Positions 25,055 through 32,146 of a DNA stretch of 43,463 nt are shown piece after piece (position 1 is the stretch's first letter; each line of letters begins with the position of its first letter). The notes beneath the pieces were generated by a model. The model worked only from the letters and a program-made list of their open reading frames with translations. It searched no databases and was not told the origin of the DNA. Source of the stretch: JALVIU01 sp964462295. GTDB lineage: Bacteria > Atribacterota > JALVIU01. A program made the position numbers and the translations under genes. The stretch lies in contig CAYWXH010000009.1 in NCBI GenBank assembly GCA_964462295.1, positions 1 to 43,463 of the forward strand. Reading direction: 5' to 3'.

Positions 25055-25551
25055 CACAATTTTATACCTGCCTTTTTTAAAGTAATTAGTATAACAATAG
25101 AGATAACTATACTTGCTCCTCCTTGAAACATATTTCCCGGTAATTCAGCTAAAGCTGCAGCAGTACCATACATAAACACCTCTACCATAAAATAACCTGT
25201 TATCATTACAATACTTGCCCCTGTGAGTATTAAAATAGATAGAAAGTAATTTATTTTTTCTTCTTTGTAGATAGGACTTGCAAAACCTGCTATATATCCT
25301 TCTAATCCCTTGATTACCAAGGTAAAAGGTGCCCAATGGGCATAACCTGAAAGTATATCTGCTAAAGCAGAGCCAATACCTCCAATCAAAAGACCAGATT
25401 TTCTCCCCAAAAGGATAGCACCTATAAATATAAAGGTATCACCCAAATTTATATAACCTTTTGTTGCGGGCGTAGGAATTTGAAATACTATGGTAGCAAC
25501 CGTCACTAATGCCCCCAAAACGGATATCTTAGCAATATCTACGGTTTTCAC
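25054..25551 (-). CDS. ECF transporter S component
   Basis: A 165-residue, roughly six-helix membrane protein. The conserved YINLGDTFIFIGAILLGRKSGLLIGGIGSALADILSGY and FTLVIKGLEGYIAGF regions typify the substrate-binding S components of energy-coupling-factor vitamin transporters. The quoted first stretch spans about residues 33-70. No T component or ATPases are adjacent, so it would use a shared group II ECF module. The start is GTG at 25551, overlapping the previous stop as GTGA. Its position inside an iron operon, directly before feoA, makes the substrate an interesting question; sequence alone does not give it. Confidence 0.82.
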   Translation of the reverse strand: MKTVDIAKISVLGALVTVATIVFQIPTPATKGYINLGDTFIFIGAILLGRKSGLLIGGIGSALADILSGYAHWAPFTLVIKGLEGYIAGFASPIYKEEKINYFLSILILTGASIVMITGYFMVEVFMYGTAAALAELPGNMFQGGASIVISIVILITLKKAGIKL

Positions 25552-26414
25552 TCTTTTAGCCTCCTCAGTATACTTGTATATATTCCTTCAAATATACTAT
25601 TTAAGGGATGATAGGGTGCAAATTCTCTTATAGTAATTTTTTTAGTTAAAGCTTCAACCATTACCTTATCAAAAGGTATTTTTCCTATAATAGGAATATC
25701 TTTTGCTCTTGCATATTTTTCAATTTCACTAGTCATATTTAAGTTTAAATCGTATTTATTTATAATAATAGCCTGATTTATATTAAAGCCCTCAACTAAT
25801 TTTACAACTCTATCAAGGTCATGGCTTCCGGATTTTGTTGGTTCTGTGACTATTACTACTAAGTCAACTCCTGTAATAGATGAAGTTACGGGACATCCAA
25901 TCCCAGGAGGGCCATCTATAAGTACATATTCTTTTCCTTGTGACATTGCTAAGAATTCTGCCTGCTTTCTTACTAAAAGTACTAATTTCCCAGAATTTTC
26001 TTCCCCTGGGTTTAATTTTGCATAAACCATAGGGCCAAAACGAGTGTCCCCAATAAACCACTCCCCTGCTATTCTTTCTTGCATTTCAATAGCACCTACA
26101 GGACAAACCCTTGCACAAAACGTACACCCTTCACATGCCGAAAAATCCACCACATAAGAAGGAGATATAGCATCAAATCTACAAACTTCAATACACTGTC
26201 CACACTCGATACAAATATTTTTATCTATATAGGCAATATCTGACCCTCTAAACTTTCCCTGCTTTTCTATTTTAGGGTCTAAAACTATATATAAATCCGG
26301 AGCATCAACATCACAATCTGTAAGCACTTTATCTTTAAAAATTGGCGCAAGATTAGATACTAATGTAGTTTTTCCTGATCCACCCTTTCCACTTATAATT
26401 GCTATTTTTTTCAT
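25548..26414 (-). CDS. MinD-superfamily ATPase with inserted ferredoxin domain (second copy)
   Basis: A 288-residue P-loop ATPase. The deviant Walker A is SGKGGSGKTT (8-17), followed by LTDCDVDAPDLYI. Two [4Fe-4S] motifs are inserted at about residues 68-110: CIECGQCIEVCRF and CEGCTFCARVCPV. The Walker B-like region is IDGPPGIGCPV. It is homologous to the neighbouring gene but clearly diverged, so the pair is an old duplication. Such proteins resemble Mrp/NBP35 Fe-S carriers and occur with NifX-like genes in anaerobes; the client is unknown. The ATG overlaps the previous stop by 4 nt. Confidence 0.9.
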   Translation of the reverse strand: MKKIAIISGKGGSGKTTLVSNLAPIFKDKVLTDCDVDAPDLYIVLDPKIEKQGKFRGSDIAYIDKNICIECGQCIEVCRFDAISPSYVVDFSACEGCTFCARVCPVGAIEMQERIAGEWFIGDTRFGPMVYAKLNPGEENSGKLVLLVRKQAEFLAMSQGKEYVLIDGPPGIGCPVTSSITGVDLVVIVTEPTKSGSHDLDRVVKLVEGFNINQAIIINKYDLNLNMTSEIEKYARAKDIPIIGKIPFDKVMVEALTKKITIREFAPYHPLNSIFEGIYTSILRRLKE

Positions 26415-27265
26415 AAGCCCTTTTTCAACCCTTTCAATTTCTCTACAATTTTTTGAAATGGATCTTTAAATGGATATACATTGTAAAGGGGAATCCCTTT
26501 GGAATAGAGCCTTGCCCCTTCTTCACTAAAGGGAACCTCTGAAATGATCTCTATATGCTTCTCTTTTAGATACTCATACATCTTTCTATCTCCAAGATTT
26601 GCCTTATTAATAACTACACCAAAAGGTATTTTAAATTCTTCTACTACCTCTACCATCAATCTTAGATCTGCAAGTCCATAAGGGGTAGGTTCTGTTACTA
26701 ATATAGCATAATCACTTCCTCTTATAGCCTCTATTACCGGACAAGAGGTTCCCGGAGGTGCATCTATTATTACAATATCTCTATTTCTATCGTAATCTTC
26801 AAGAGCCCTTTCCTTTAGATCTTTAATTACAGGTACTGGAGTCGCCTCCCCTAAATTTAGGAGTCCATCCCAAAAATCAATACCAAAAACAGTTTCTCCA
26901 TGTCTTACAATACCCATAGTTCTGCCTACTTCCGTAATGGCCCCCTCTGGGCATACATAATTACATAATCCACAACCATGACAAAGCTCTTTAAAGACCA
27001 ATACTTTATTATTAGCCACAGCTATAGCATTAAATGCACACGCCTTTGCACATTCCCCACAGAATGTACATTTATTATAATCTACCTCTGGATAAAGTCT
27101 TATTACATCATATTTAGTATTAAATACTGGTTGCAAAAAGATATGTGCATTTGGTTCTTCTACATCTGTATCTATAAATTTTATCCCCTGAAACATAAGA
27201 GCTATATTTGTAGATATAGTGGTTTTCCCTGTCCCACCTTTTCCACTTGCTACAGAAATTATCAT
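26411..27265 (-). CDS. MinD-superfamily ATPase with inserted ferredoxin domain (first copy)
   Basis: A 284-residue paralogue of the next gene. It has Walker A SGKGGTGKTT (7-16), FIDTDVEEPNAHIFL, two [4Fe-4S] motifs CTFCGECAKACAF and CHGCGLCNYVCPE at about 66-105, and IDAPPGTSCPV as the Walker B-like segment. A role in ATP-dependent Fe-S cluster assembly or transfer is inferred from the domain combination and from its neighbours Mrp, NifX-like and FeoAB. The ATG follows GGAAGAG and lies 12 nt after the small zinc-ribbon gene. Confidence 0.9.
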   Translation of the reverse strand: MIISVASGKGGTGKTTISTNIALMFQGIKFIDTDVEEPNAHIFLQPVFNTKYDVIRLYPEVDYNKCTFCGECAKACAFNAIAVANNKVLVFKELCHGCGLCNYVCPEGAITEVGRTMGIVRHGETVFGIDFWDGLLNLGEATPVPVIKDLKERALEDYDRNRDIVIIDAPPGTSCPVIEAIRGSDYAILVTEPTPYGLADLRLMVEVVEEFKIPFGVVINKANLGDRKMYEYLKEKHIEIISEVPFSEEGARLYSKGIPLYNVYPFKDPFQKIVEKLKGLKKGL

Positions 27266-27277
27266 AATTACTCTTCC

Positions 27278-27502
27278 TTATATATTATGAAATTCTCCCA
27301 ACATAGGGGTGCCACACTTTGGACACTTAAATTCTGTGCATGGAACACCTCTCTGATGGGGCATAGTATAACCACACTTAGGGCATTTACAGATACTGGA
27401 ACCTCCTTGATGTCTTCCTCCACCTCTTCCTCTTCCTGGATTATTTGCCATACCTCTTGGTCCTTGCCCCATACCTCTTCCCATACCTTGTCCAAAAGGC
27501 AT
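27278..27502 (-). CDS. Small glycine-rich zinc-ribbon protein
   Basis: A 74-residue protein. The first half is Gly/Arg/Met-rich (GQGMGRGMGQGPRGM, then GRGRGGGR). The second half carries two paired-cysteine knuckles, CKCPKCGY and FKCPKCGTPM, plus one further Cys, a rubredoxin- or zinc-ribbon-like metal site. Similar small proteins accompany NifX/Mrp gene sets in anaerobes. The overlapping frame at 27268-27495 has no such motif, so I consider this one the real gene. GGAAGTGATGATAT precedes the ATG. The function is unknown; metal or Fe-S binding is inferred from the cysteines. Confidence 0.78.
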   Translation of the reverse strand: MPFGQGMGRGMGQGPRGMANNPGRGRGGGRHQGGSSICKCPKCGYTMPHQRGVPCTEFKCPKCGTPMLGEFHNI

Positions 27503-27508
27503 ATATCA

Positions 27509-27982
27509 TCACTTCCTTTCTATTAATTTATCTACCCTATCTTTTGCCTTCTTGATATTCTCAGAAACCTCAGTGGCCTTCTCGCGTAATTCATCGCTAT
27601 TTATAGTAGGTGGTGATTGGCTATAGGATGGACCAGTTCCTGCCTCAGAAGAAACACTACCTAACTCTCCTCTCTTAAAACTTTCTACTGCTTCTCTTAC
27701 CGTACCAGAGAATCCTCCTATCATCTCTACTCCAAAAGAAGAGAGGGTCTCTGCTGCCTTTGGTCCAAAATTCCCTCCTGTAATTACTACTTTAGCCCCG
27801 TTTTGTGCAACCAATTGTGCAGCTTGAATTCCTGCACCACTTGCTGCATTAACACCTGGATTTTCTACTGCCTCATAATTCATTGTCTCTGTATCCACAA
27901 AAATAAAGTATCTACCACGACCAAATCTCGCTTCTACCTTACTATCTAAAGTAGGTCCCTCAGAAGTAACACATATCCTCAT
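27509..27982 (-). CDS. NifX/NifB-type dinitrogenase iron-molybdenum cofactor biosynthesis domain protein
   Basis: A 157-residue protein whose first 110 residues match the NifX/NafY-type Fe-S cluster carrier fold: MRICVTSEGPTLDSKVEARFGR, FIFVDTETMNYEAVEN and AAQLVAQNGAKVVITGGNFGPKA (each a few residues apart). The C-terminal 45 residues are Ser/Glu-rich and look flexible. No nif structural genes are nearby, so a role in nitrogenase is not implied; stand-alone members are thought to bind Fe-S or metal clusters. GGGAGATGAG lies upstream of the ATG. It sits between the DUF5320 and zinc-ribbon genes. Confidence 0.88.
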   Translation of the reverse strand: MRICVTSEGPTLDSKVEARFGRGRYFIFVDTETMNYEAVENPGVNAASGAGIQAAQLVAQNGAKVVITGGNFGPKAAETLSSFGVEMIGGFSGTVREAVESFKRGELGSVSSEAGTGPSYSQSPPTINSDELREKATEVSENIKKAKDRVDKLIERK

Positions 27983-27984
27983 TT

Positions 27985-28266
27985 TTATCTCATCTCCCTT
28001 TCTATCTCATCTAATCTCCTAAGAATTTCATCAACCCTTTGAGACATAAATTCAAGTTCTTCTCTCATTGCCATAAGCTCCATTGTACGAGGATCAAATG
28101 TGTTATCATACTGCACGCCATATTGCGGGACATTATACATTCCCGGTCCATATGGATTACCATATGGGAAAAATCCTGGATTTCCATAATAAGGACCTCC
28201 ATACATTGGACCAAAGCCAAACCCCCATGGACCACCAAAACCAAATCTATTCCATCCAAACCACAT
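27985..28266 (-). CDS. DUF5320 family Gly/Tyr/Pro-rich protein
   Basis: About 93 residues with a low-complexity N-terminal half rich in Gly, Phe, Tyr and Pro (FGGPWGFGFGPMYGGPYYG) and a C-terminal coiled coil (about 60-93, MREELEFMSQRVDEILRRLDE). This layout is that of DUF5320 proteins encoded with NifX and Mrp-like genes. I chose the ATG at 28266 because AGGGAGGTGG precedes it; a GTG three codons upstream lies within that ribosome site. The function is unknown; the coiled coil suggests oligomerisation. Confidence 0.8.
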   Translation of the reverse strand: MWFGWNRFGFGGPWGFGFGPMYGGPYYGNPGFFPYGNPYGPGMYNVPQYGVQYDNTFDPRTMELMAMREELEFMSQRVDEILRRLDEIEREMR

Positions 28267-28279
28267 AACATCCACCTCC

Positions 28280-29056
28280 CTATTCAGATATAGAATTCAA
28301 AAAATTTTTACCTATTTCATCAAATAAAGTAATATCAAAATCTTCAATCTTTCCCTCATCACAAAGTCTAGAAAAAGTAGGATCTATAGGTAATTTACCA
28401 AAAAATGGGATATTTTTTTCCTCTGCCGCCTTTTCTGCCTTGCCTTCTCCAAAAATAGAAATTTTTTCTCCACACTTTGGACAGATTACATAACTCATAT
28501 TTTCCACTATCCCAAACAGCTTTATATTCATCTTCTCTGCCATTCCTAAGGCCTTTTTTACTATCATAAGTGCAAGCTCTTGTGGAGAGGTAACAAGCAC
28601 CATACCAGAAAGAGGGATACTTTGAGCAACTGTTAGAGTGGCATCAGATGTCCCTGGTGGAAGGTCTATGATCATAAAATCCAATTCATCCCAATCTACA
28701 TCTTCCCAAAACTGTTTTATTGTTTTAGTAACAAGAGGGCCTCTCCATATTACAGGATCTTCTTCATTTTCTAAAAAAAGATTTAAAGAAATCATTTTAA
28801 TTCCAGTTTTCGTAATTACTGGCTGGATTTTTTGGTCTACTACATGTGGCCTTTCGTGCGCACCAAACATACGAGGGATACTGGGACCTGTAATATCTGC
28901 ATCCATAAGTCCTACCTTATATCCCTTTTTTCTTAAAAAAACAGAAAGTAGGGCAGAGATTGAAGATTTTCCCACTCCACCCTTTCCACTTGCTATAGCA
29001 ATAGTTTTCTTTATAAGGTCATTCTTAAGGTTACCTAACGAAAATGTTGGTTGCAA
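28280..29056 (-). CDS. Mrp/NBP35-type Fe-S carrier ATPase
   Basis: A 258-residue P-loop ATPase of the Mrp/ApbC family, which binds and transfers [4Fe-4S] clusters. It shows the Walker A SGKGGVGKSS (24-33), MDADITGPSIPRMFG, DLPPGTSDATLTV (Walker B region) and the cluster-binding CPKC pair near residue 199. It lacks the N-terminal DUF59 domain of longer Mrp proteins. The start is TTG at 29056 with AGGAGG 8 nt upstream, so the non-ATG start is well supported. It is the second gene of the operon, directly after the repressor gene. Confidence 0.93.
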   Translation of the reverse strand: MQPTFSLGNLKNDLIKKTIAIASGKGGVGKSSISALLSVFLRKKGYKVGLMDADITGPSIPRMFGAHERPHVVDQKIQPVITKTGIKMISLNLFLENEEDPVIWRGPLVTKTIKQFWEDVDWDELDFMIIDLPPGTSDATLTVAQSIPLSGMVLVTSPQELALMIVKKALGMAEKMNIKLFGIVENMSYVICPKCGEKISIFGEGKAEKAAEEKNIPFFGKLPIDPTFSRLCDEGKIEDFDITLFDEIGKNFLNSISE

Positions 29057-29057
29057 T

Positions 29058-29483
29058 CTATATACCTCCTTTTTTCTTTTCTGAAAACTTACTTAAAAGC
29101 TTTTTCCCTTCTTCTGAGTTCAGAATATAATTTAGAAATCTACTAATTGTCTCTACTGAAAGTTCAGATATATCATGTTCTAATCTACAAGCATCTCTCT
29201 TTGCAATTTCTCTATTTATTCCCAGGGAAGTCAAAAAAGAGACCCATAGATTATGTCTTTTGATTACATCCTGAGCAAGAATTTTTCCCTGTTCTGTGAG
29301 TATCACTTTTCCATATTTTTTGTAATGAATATAACCAAGTTCTCCCAATTTTTTAACCATACCTGAAACACTTGGATAAGTAATACCCAATCTCTTTGCT
29401 ATATCACTTACCCTAGCATAACCTACTTCTTGCTCCAATATTAAAATAGCTTCAAGATAATCTTCAATATTTCTTGTAATCAT
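29058..29483 (-). CDS. DtxR/MntR-family metal-dependent repressor
   Basis: A 141-residue repressor. The N-terminal winged helix is typical (NIEDYLEAILILEQE, then VSDIAKRLGITYPSVSGMVKKL). It is followed by the metal-binding and dimerisation domain with KRHNLWVSFL (His near 76) and CRLEHDISELS (Cys near 97, Glu and His at about 99-100). It lacks the SH3-like third domain, as MntR-type members do. It heads the operon leading to feoAB, so Fe(II) or Mn(II) control of iron uptake is the natural reading. A palindrome inside its promoter suggests autoregulation. AGGAGAG lies 9 nt before the ATG. Confidence 0.93.
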   Translation of the reverse strand: MITRNIEDYLEAILILEQEVGYARVSDIAKRLGITYPSVSGMVKKLGELGYIHYKKYGKVILTEQGKILAQDVIKRHNLWVSFLTSLGINREIAKRDACRLEHDISELSVETISRFLNYILNSEEGKKLLSKFSEKKKGGI

Positions 29484-29510
29484 AAGTTAGGCTCTCCTAA
29501 TTCTGAAGAT

Positions 29511-29539
29511 ATTATACACTCATTTTCGAAAATAGTCAA
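29511..29539 (-). promoter_or_regulatory. Promoter of the iron operon with an embedded palindrome
   Basis: The minus strand has TTGACT (29539-29534), a 17-bp spacer and TATAAT (29516-29511). The spacer contains the perfect 12-bp palindrome ATTTTCGAAAAT (29522-29533), directly next to the -35 box. A second TTTCGAA motif is centred near 29557, 30 bp away. This arrangement suits occlusion of RNA polymerase by the DtxR-family protein encoded by the first gene. Confidence 0.75.
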
Positions 29540-29565
29540 CACATGGGAGGACCTTTCGAAGAAAA

Positions 29566-29603
29566 ATTAAGGAGAAGAGGTATTAATACCTCTTCTCCTT
29601 AAT
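29566..29603 (-). terminator. Intrinsic terminator of the sigma-factor operon
   Basis: A perfect 19-bp inverted repeat (29566-29584 with 29585-29603) folds into a long stem rich in GGAGAAGAGG/CCTCTTCTCC. On the minus strand it is followed by five T (complement of 29562-29566). It lies just after the last gene of the sigma-factor unit and before the DtxR-family promoter. Confidence 0.85.
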
Positions 29604-29608
29604 ACAAT

Positions 29609-30148
29609 CTATCTTTTTCTATTCTTTGGAGGGAAAGGTGGCTTATATGCTTTTCTTTTTATCCTCTTTACATCTCCGAGCATCATCCTCACTTTCTTGT
29701 TAAATTCTTCTTGAAGTAGGACAAATTTTGCCCACTCTTTTAAGGTAAGCACTTTCTTTATTTCTTGTTCTATAGCATCTCTTTTGGATATATAATTTTT
29801 CTCAAGCATTTCTAATTTGTTTAATATCTCTGATATCTCATTATCCTGAGAATGCTTTATAGCTTGTTTAAGAGATAAGATAAGCTCTCTCTTTGTTTTG
29901 GCTGTTTCCTCTCGTAATAGGCTTAGATCTTTTAAGCTAGGAAGAAGTGCGACAAGTTTTTCTTCATCCAAATTAAGTACCTTAGTGACCTCCCAAAGCC
30001 AAAGCACTTCAATAAAACCTTTATCGGGCATCATCTTAGATCTGGGCATAAATTTTTGTATAGGTTTTTCATTAGCCCATACTGAAGAAGCAGTAAGTAC
30101 AAGAATCAAACTCGATACAATAACTAACCATACAGCTACTCTTTTCAT
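29609..30148 (-). CDS. Secreted helical protein, possibly Spy/CpxP-like
   Basis: A 179-residue protein with a signal peptide (about 1-25, cleavage near VWANE) and an almost wholly alpha-helical mature part. Helices from about 60 to 155 include SLLREETAKTKRELILSLKQAI and LTLKEWAKFVLLQEEFNKKVR. The helix order, the LTLKEWAKFVLLQ stretch near 132 and the basic tail recall periplasmic Spy/CpxP or zinc-resistance-associated proteins, but the family is not certain. It is the third gene after a sigma factor and a putative anti-sigma factor, so it may be the envelope sensor or target of that system. Its ribosome site is AGGAGGTGTTTT. Confidence 0.65.
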   Translation of the reverse strand: MKRVAVWLVIVSSLILVLTASSVWANEKPIQKFMPRSKMMPDKGFIEVLWLWEVTKVLNLDEEKLVALLPSLKDLSLLREETAKTKRELILSLKQAIKHSQDNEISEILNKLEMLEKNYISKRDAIEQEIKKVLTLKEWAKFVLLQEEFNKKVRMMLGDVKRIKRKAYKPPFPPKNRKR

Positions 30149-30162
30149 TTAAAACACCTCCT

Positions 30163-30567
30163 TTAATATTCATCCGAAAGTAGATCTTCATTAATAAAAA
30201 GGGGGTTAAGATCCATTTCTGTATTAAGATAATCTTCAAGACTCCCCTCTACTTCATTTACTACATACTCAACTTCTTGGACTGGAAGTACTTCCGAACC
30301 TGAATTATGCAAATAATCATTTATCCATCTTCCTATTTGCCCGGGAAATAGGAACAACAAAAACATAAACATTGTAAAAATTAATACATATTCTAATCTC
30401 CTTAGAATTCTAACCTCCTTTTTTAGCTTTATGATATCAATTTTTGATAAAACTCTATTCTCCATATCTGAAAGTGATGGAGTTTGTATTATATCTTTTT
30501 TTGAGTGTTCACTTAATATACTCATTATTAACTTAAAATCTTTAAATTCTTGATCCTTCATAGCCAT
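30163..30567 (-). CDS. Putative membrane anti-sigma factor
   Basis: About 134 residues with a cytoplasmic N-terminal half, one transmembrane segment (roughly 60-80, LEYVLIFTMFMFLLFLF) and an acidic extracytoplasmic tail. Its ATG overlaps the sigma-factor stop (TGATG), the usual arrangement for a sigma/anti-sigma pair. There is no zinc-binding HxxxCxxC motif, so the role is inferred from position and topology only. A start two codons later (ATG at 30561) is better spaced from GGGGGA and equally possible. Confidence 0.6.
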   Translation of the reverse strand: MAMKDQEFKDFKLIMSILSEHSKKDIIQTPSLSDMENRVLSKIDIIKLKKEVRILRRLEYVLIFTMFMFLLFLFPGQIGRWINDYLHNSGSEVLPVQEVEYVVNEVEGSLEDYLNTEMDLNPLFINEDLLSDEY

Positions 30568-31109
30568 CAATCCCCCAAAAAACCCTTAATTCTTAAGTGT
30601 TTTCTTATTCTTTTCAAAGCATGATAAAGGTTTGACTTAACAGAATCCCTGGAAATTTTCAAAATCTCTGAAATTTCTTTATTTGAAAATCCATTTTGGA
30701 ACTTCAATATAAATATTAACTTTTCCTTTTTTGGTAAACTTTCTGCTATTTTAAAGACTGTCTCTATAAGTTCTCTGTTTTCTACTTCTTTATCAAGATC
30801 TACTAAGTGATCAAAAAACATATTATCAACAAACTCTAATTCTCTTTTTCTTTTTCTAAGATATGAAAGTGCCATGTTTACAGATATTCTATAAAGCCAT
30901 GTATAAAAAGAAGAGTTTCTCCTGAATTTAGAAATACTTTCATATACCTTTAGAAAAACTTCTTGAGTAAGATCTTCTGCCTCTTTTGGGTCTTTTATAA
31001 AACTTAATATGAGCTTATATACCCGAACCTTGTATCTCTTTATAAGTAATTCAAATACTGAAATATCTCCATTTTTCAATTGTTCGATGAGTTTATCTTC
31101 TCTTGTCAT
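30567..31109 (-). CDS. Sigma-70 family (ECF-type) RNA polymerase sigma factor
   Basis: A 180-residue sigma factor. Region 2 runs from about residue 8 to 85 (FELLIKRYKVRVYKLILSF, DLTQEVFLKVYESISKF, FYTWLYRISVNMALSYLRKRK). A short acidic linker follows. Region 4 (about 115-175) contains LPKKEKLIFILKFQNG, SNKEISEILKISRDSVKSNLYHALKRI. There is no region 1 or 3, as in ECF factors. The ATG follows AATAGGAA. With the downstream membrane protein and secreted helical protein it looks like an envelope-stress system; the promoter it recognises is unknown. Confidence 0.92.
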   Translation of the reverse strand: MTREDKLIEQLKNGDISVFELLIKRYKVRVYKLILSFIKDPKEAEDLTQEVFLKVYESISKFRRNSSFYTWLYRISVNMALSYLRKRKRELEFVDNMFFDHLVDLDKEVENRELIETVFKIAESLPKKEKLIFILKFQNGFSNKEISEILKISRDSVKSNLYHALKRIRKHLRIKGFLGD

Positions 31110-31149
31110 TTCCTATTTAATTAGATGAAAAAATACAGATCTGGTAAAA

Positions 31150-31794
31150 TTAAATTTTTACACCTTTTAAGAGGTTCACCCTTTTAAAAAAGAAATAGGC
31201 ATATTCAAATCCAGAAAATCCGTGTTTTCTCAAAAAATCCTCCTGATCCAGGATAGCATATTCGTATGCCAAGGGACATTCAATTTTAGTTAAAAAATAG
31301 TGATATATTCCTGTTATATTTTCCTCTTCATCATGAGCATAGTCTAAGATAAAGAATTCACCTCCTACCTTTAAAGCATTGTATACATTCTTTACTATCT
31401 TTTCTCTATCAAACTGCTCAAATCCATGAAGGACAAATGAAATAAATGCCTTATCAAAATAATTTTTATACGGGATTTCCTTCTCTATTCTCACTTTTTC
31501 AAAGGATACATTTTTATATTTTCTACATCTTCTTTCCGCCTTTCCAATCATAATCTCAGATATATCTAAACCTACTATCTCTCCATTATCGTTTAAATAA
31601 TTCCGCATAATACAGGCATTTCTTCCTGTTCCAGATCCAAGATCCAAGATCTTGTCTTCTCTTCTTATTTTCATAAGTTCTATAGCCTTTTTCATAGTCT
31701 TCCCATATGCACCCAAAGTTAATACATCCATCAAGATATCGTAATATTTTGCCTCAAAGCCTTTTATTTCAACTTTACTTCTTGGTGATCCCAT
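31150..31794 (-). CDS. Class I SAM-dependent methyltransferase
   Basis: A 214-residue methyltransferase with motif I ILDLGSGTGRNACIMRNYL (about 49-67), the acidic ribose-binding VGLDISEIMIG, and motif IV-like AFISFVLHGFEQF. It resembles small UbiE-like enzymes; the substrate is unknown. The N-terminal YYDILMDVLTLGAYGKTM is also typical of that group. The ATG is preceded by ATAGGAGGAAAAAT. A -10 box TATAAT (31828-31823) lies upstream without a clear -35. It is 40 nt upstream of the sigma-factor gene on the same strand and may be cotranscribed. Confidence 0.85.
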   Translation of the reverse strand: MGSPRSKVEIKGFEAKYYDILMDVLTLGAYGKTMKKAIELMKIRREDKILDLGSGTGRNACIMRNYLNDNGEIVGLDISEIMIGKAERRCRKYKNVSFEKVRIEKEIPYKNYFDKAFISFVLHGFEQFDREKIVKNVYNALKVGGEFFILDYAHDEEENITGIYHYFLTKIECPLAYEYAILDQEDFLRKHGFSGFEYAYFFFKRVNLLKGVKI

Positions 31795-31807
31795 ATTTTT
31801 CCTCCTA

Positions 31808-31837
31808 TTGAATTAAGTTATTATTATATGCTATAAT
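31808..31837 (+). promoter_or_regulatory. Promoter of the small-protein/ArsA unit, predicted leaderless
   Basis: TTGAAT (31808-31813), an 18-bp spacer and TATAAT (31832-31837) are followed by only TTTAAC before the ATG at 31844. Transcription should begin at or beside the start codon, and no Shine-Dalgarno is present. The promoter overlaps the divergent methyltransferase promoter region. Confidence 0.8.
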
Positions 31838-31843
31838 TTTAAC

Positions 31844-32146
31844 ATGCAATATCCAAATAGACTGACAAAAAAATTAAAAGAATTTCTCAAAGGCTTAAAG
31901 GAATTTCTATACGGTTTTTTTATTGAATCTGCTGTAGACCTTTTAGAAAAAGAGGTATATGAGCAGGAAGACTTATATACATTATTATTGTTTTCAGACC
32001 TCCTTGGTATTCCTAATCCTGTATCATACTATACTTTAGAACTTCTCCCATATATAGCAGAGGATATGGAAAATTGGGAGGTAAGAATGCTTAGAAAGGA
32101 GGAAATTCTTGCAGAAAGATTTGGAAAACACGATTTTAGTCCATAG
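31844..32146 (+). CDS. Hypothetical 100-residue helical protein, partner of ArsA-like ATPase
   Basis: I do not recognise this protein. It has a basic amphipathic N-terminal helix (LTKKLKEFLKGLKEFLYGF), an acidic middle and a motif FSDLLGIPNPVSYYTLELLPY near residue 51. It has no cysteines, signal peptide or membrane segment. It overlaps the ArsA-like gene by 38 bp, and the ribosome site of that gene (AGGAGG) lies inside it, so the two are translated in a coupled way. A small membrane-surface or substrate-adaptor role for the ATPase is a guess. Its own transcript appears leaderless. Confidence 0.65.
   Translation: MQYPNRLTKKLKEFLKGLKEFLYGFFIESAVDLLEKEVYEQEDLYTLLLFSDLLGIPNPVSYYTLELLPYIAEDMENWEVRMLRKEEILAERFGKHDFSP

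Noticed and set aside
27268..27495. A 75-codon minus-strand frame overlapping the zinc-ribbon gene, rich in Glu and Val.
   Set aside because: It is out of frame with a gene that has paired CPKC motifs and a good ribosome site; the Glu-rich product is the frame shadow of Gly/Arg codons.
27509..27982. A nitrogenase gene cluster suggested by the NifX-like domain.
   Set aside because: No nifH, nifD, nifK, nifB or nifE/N is present; stand-alone NifX-like proteins are common in anaerobes that do not fix nitrogen.
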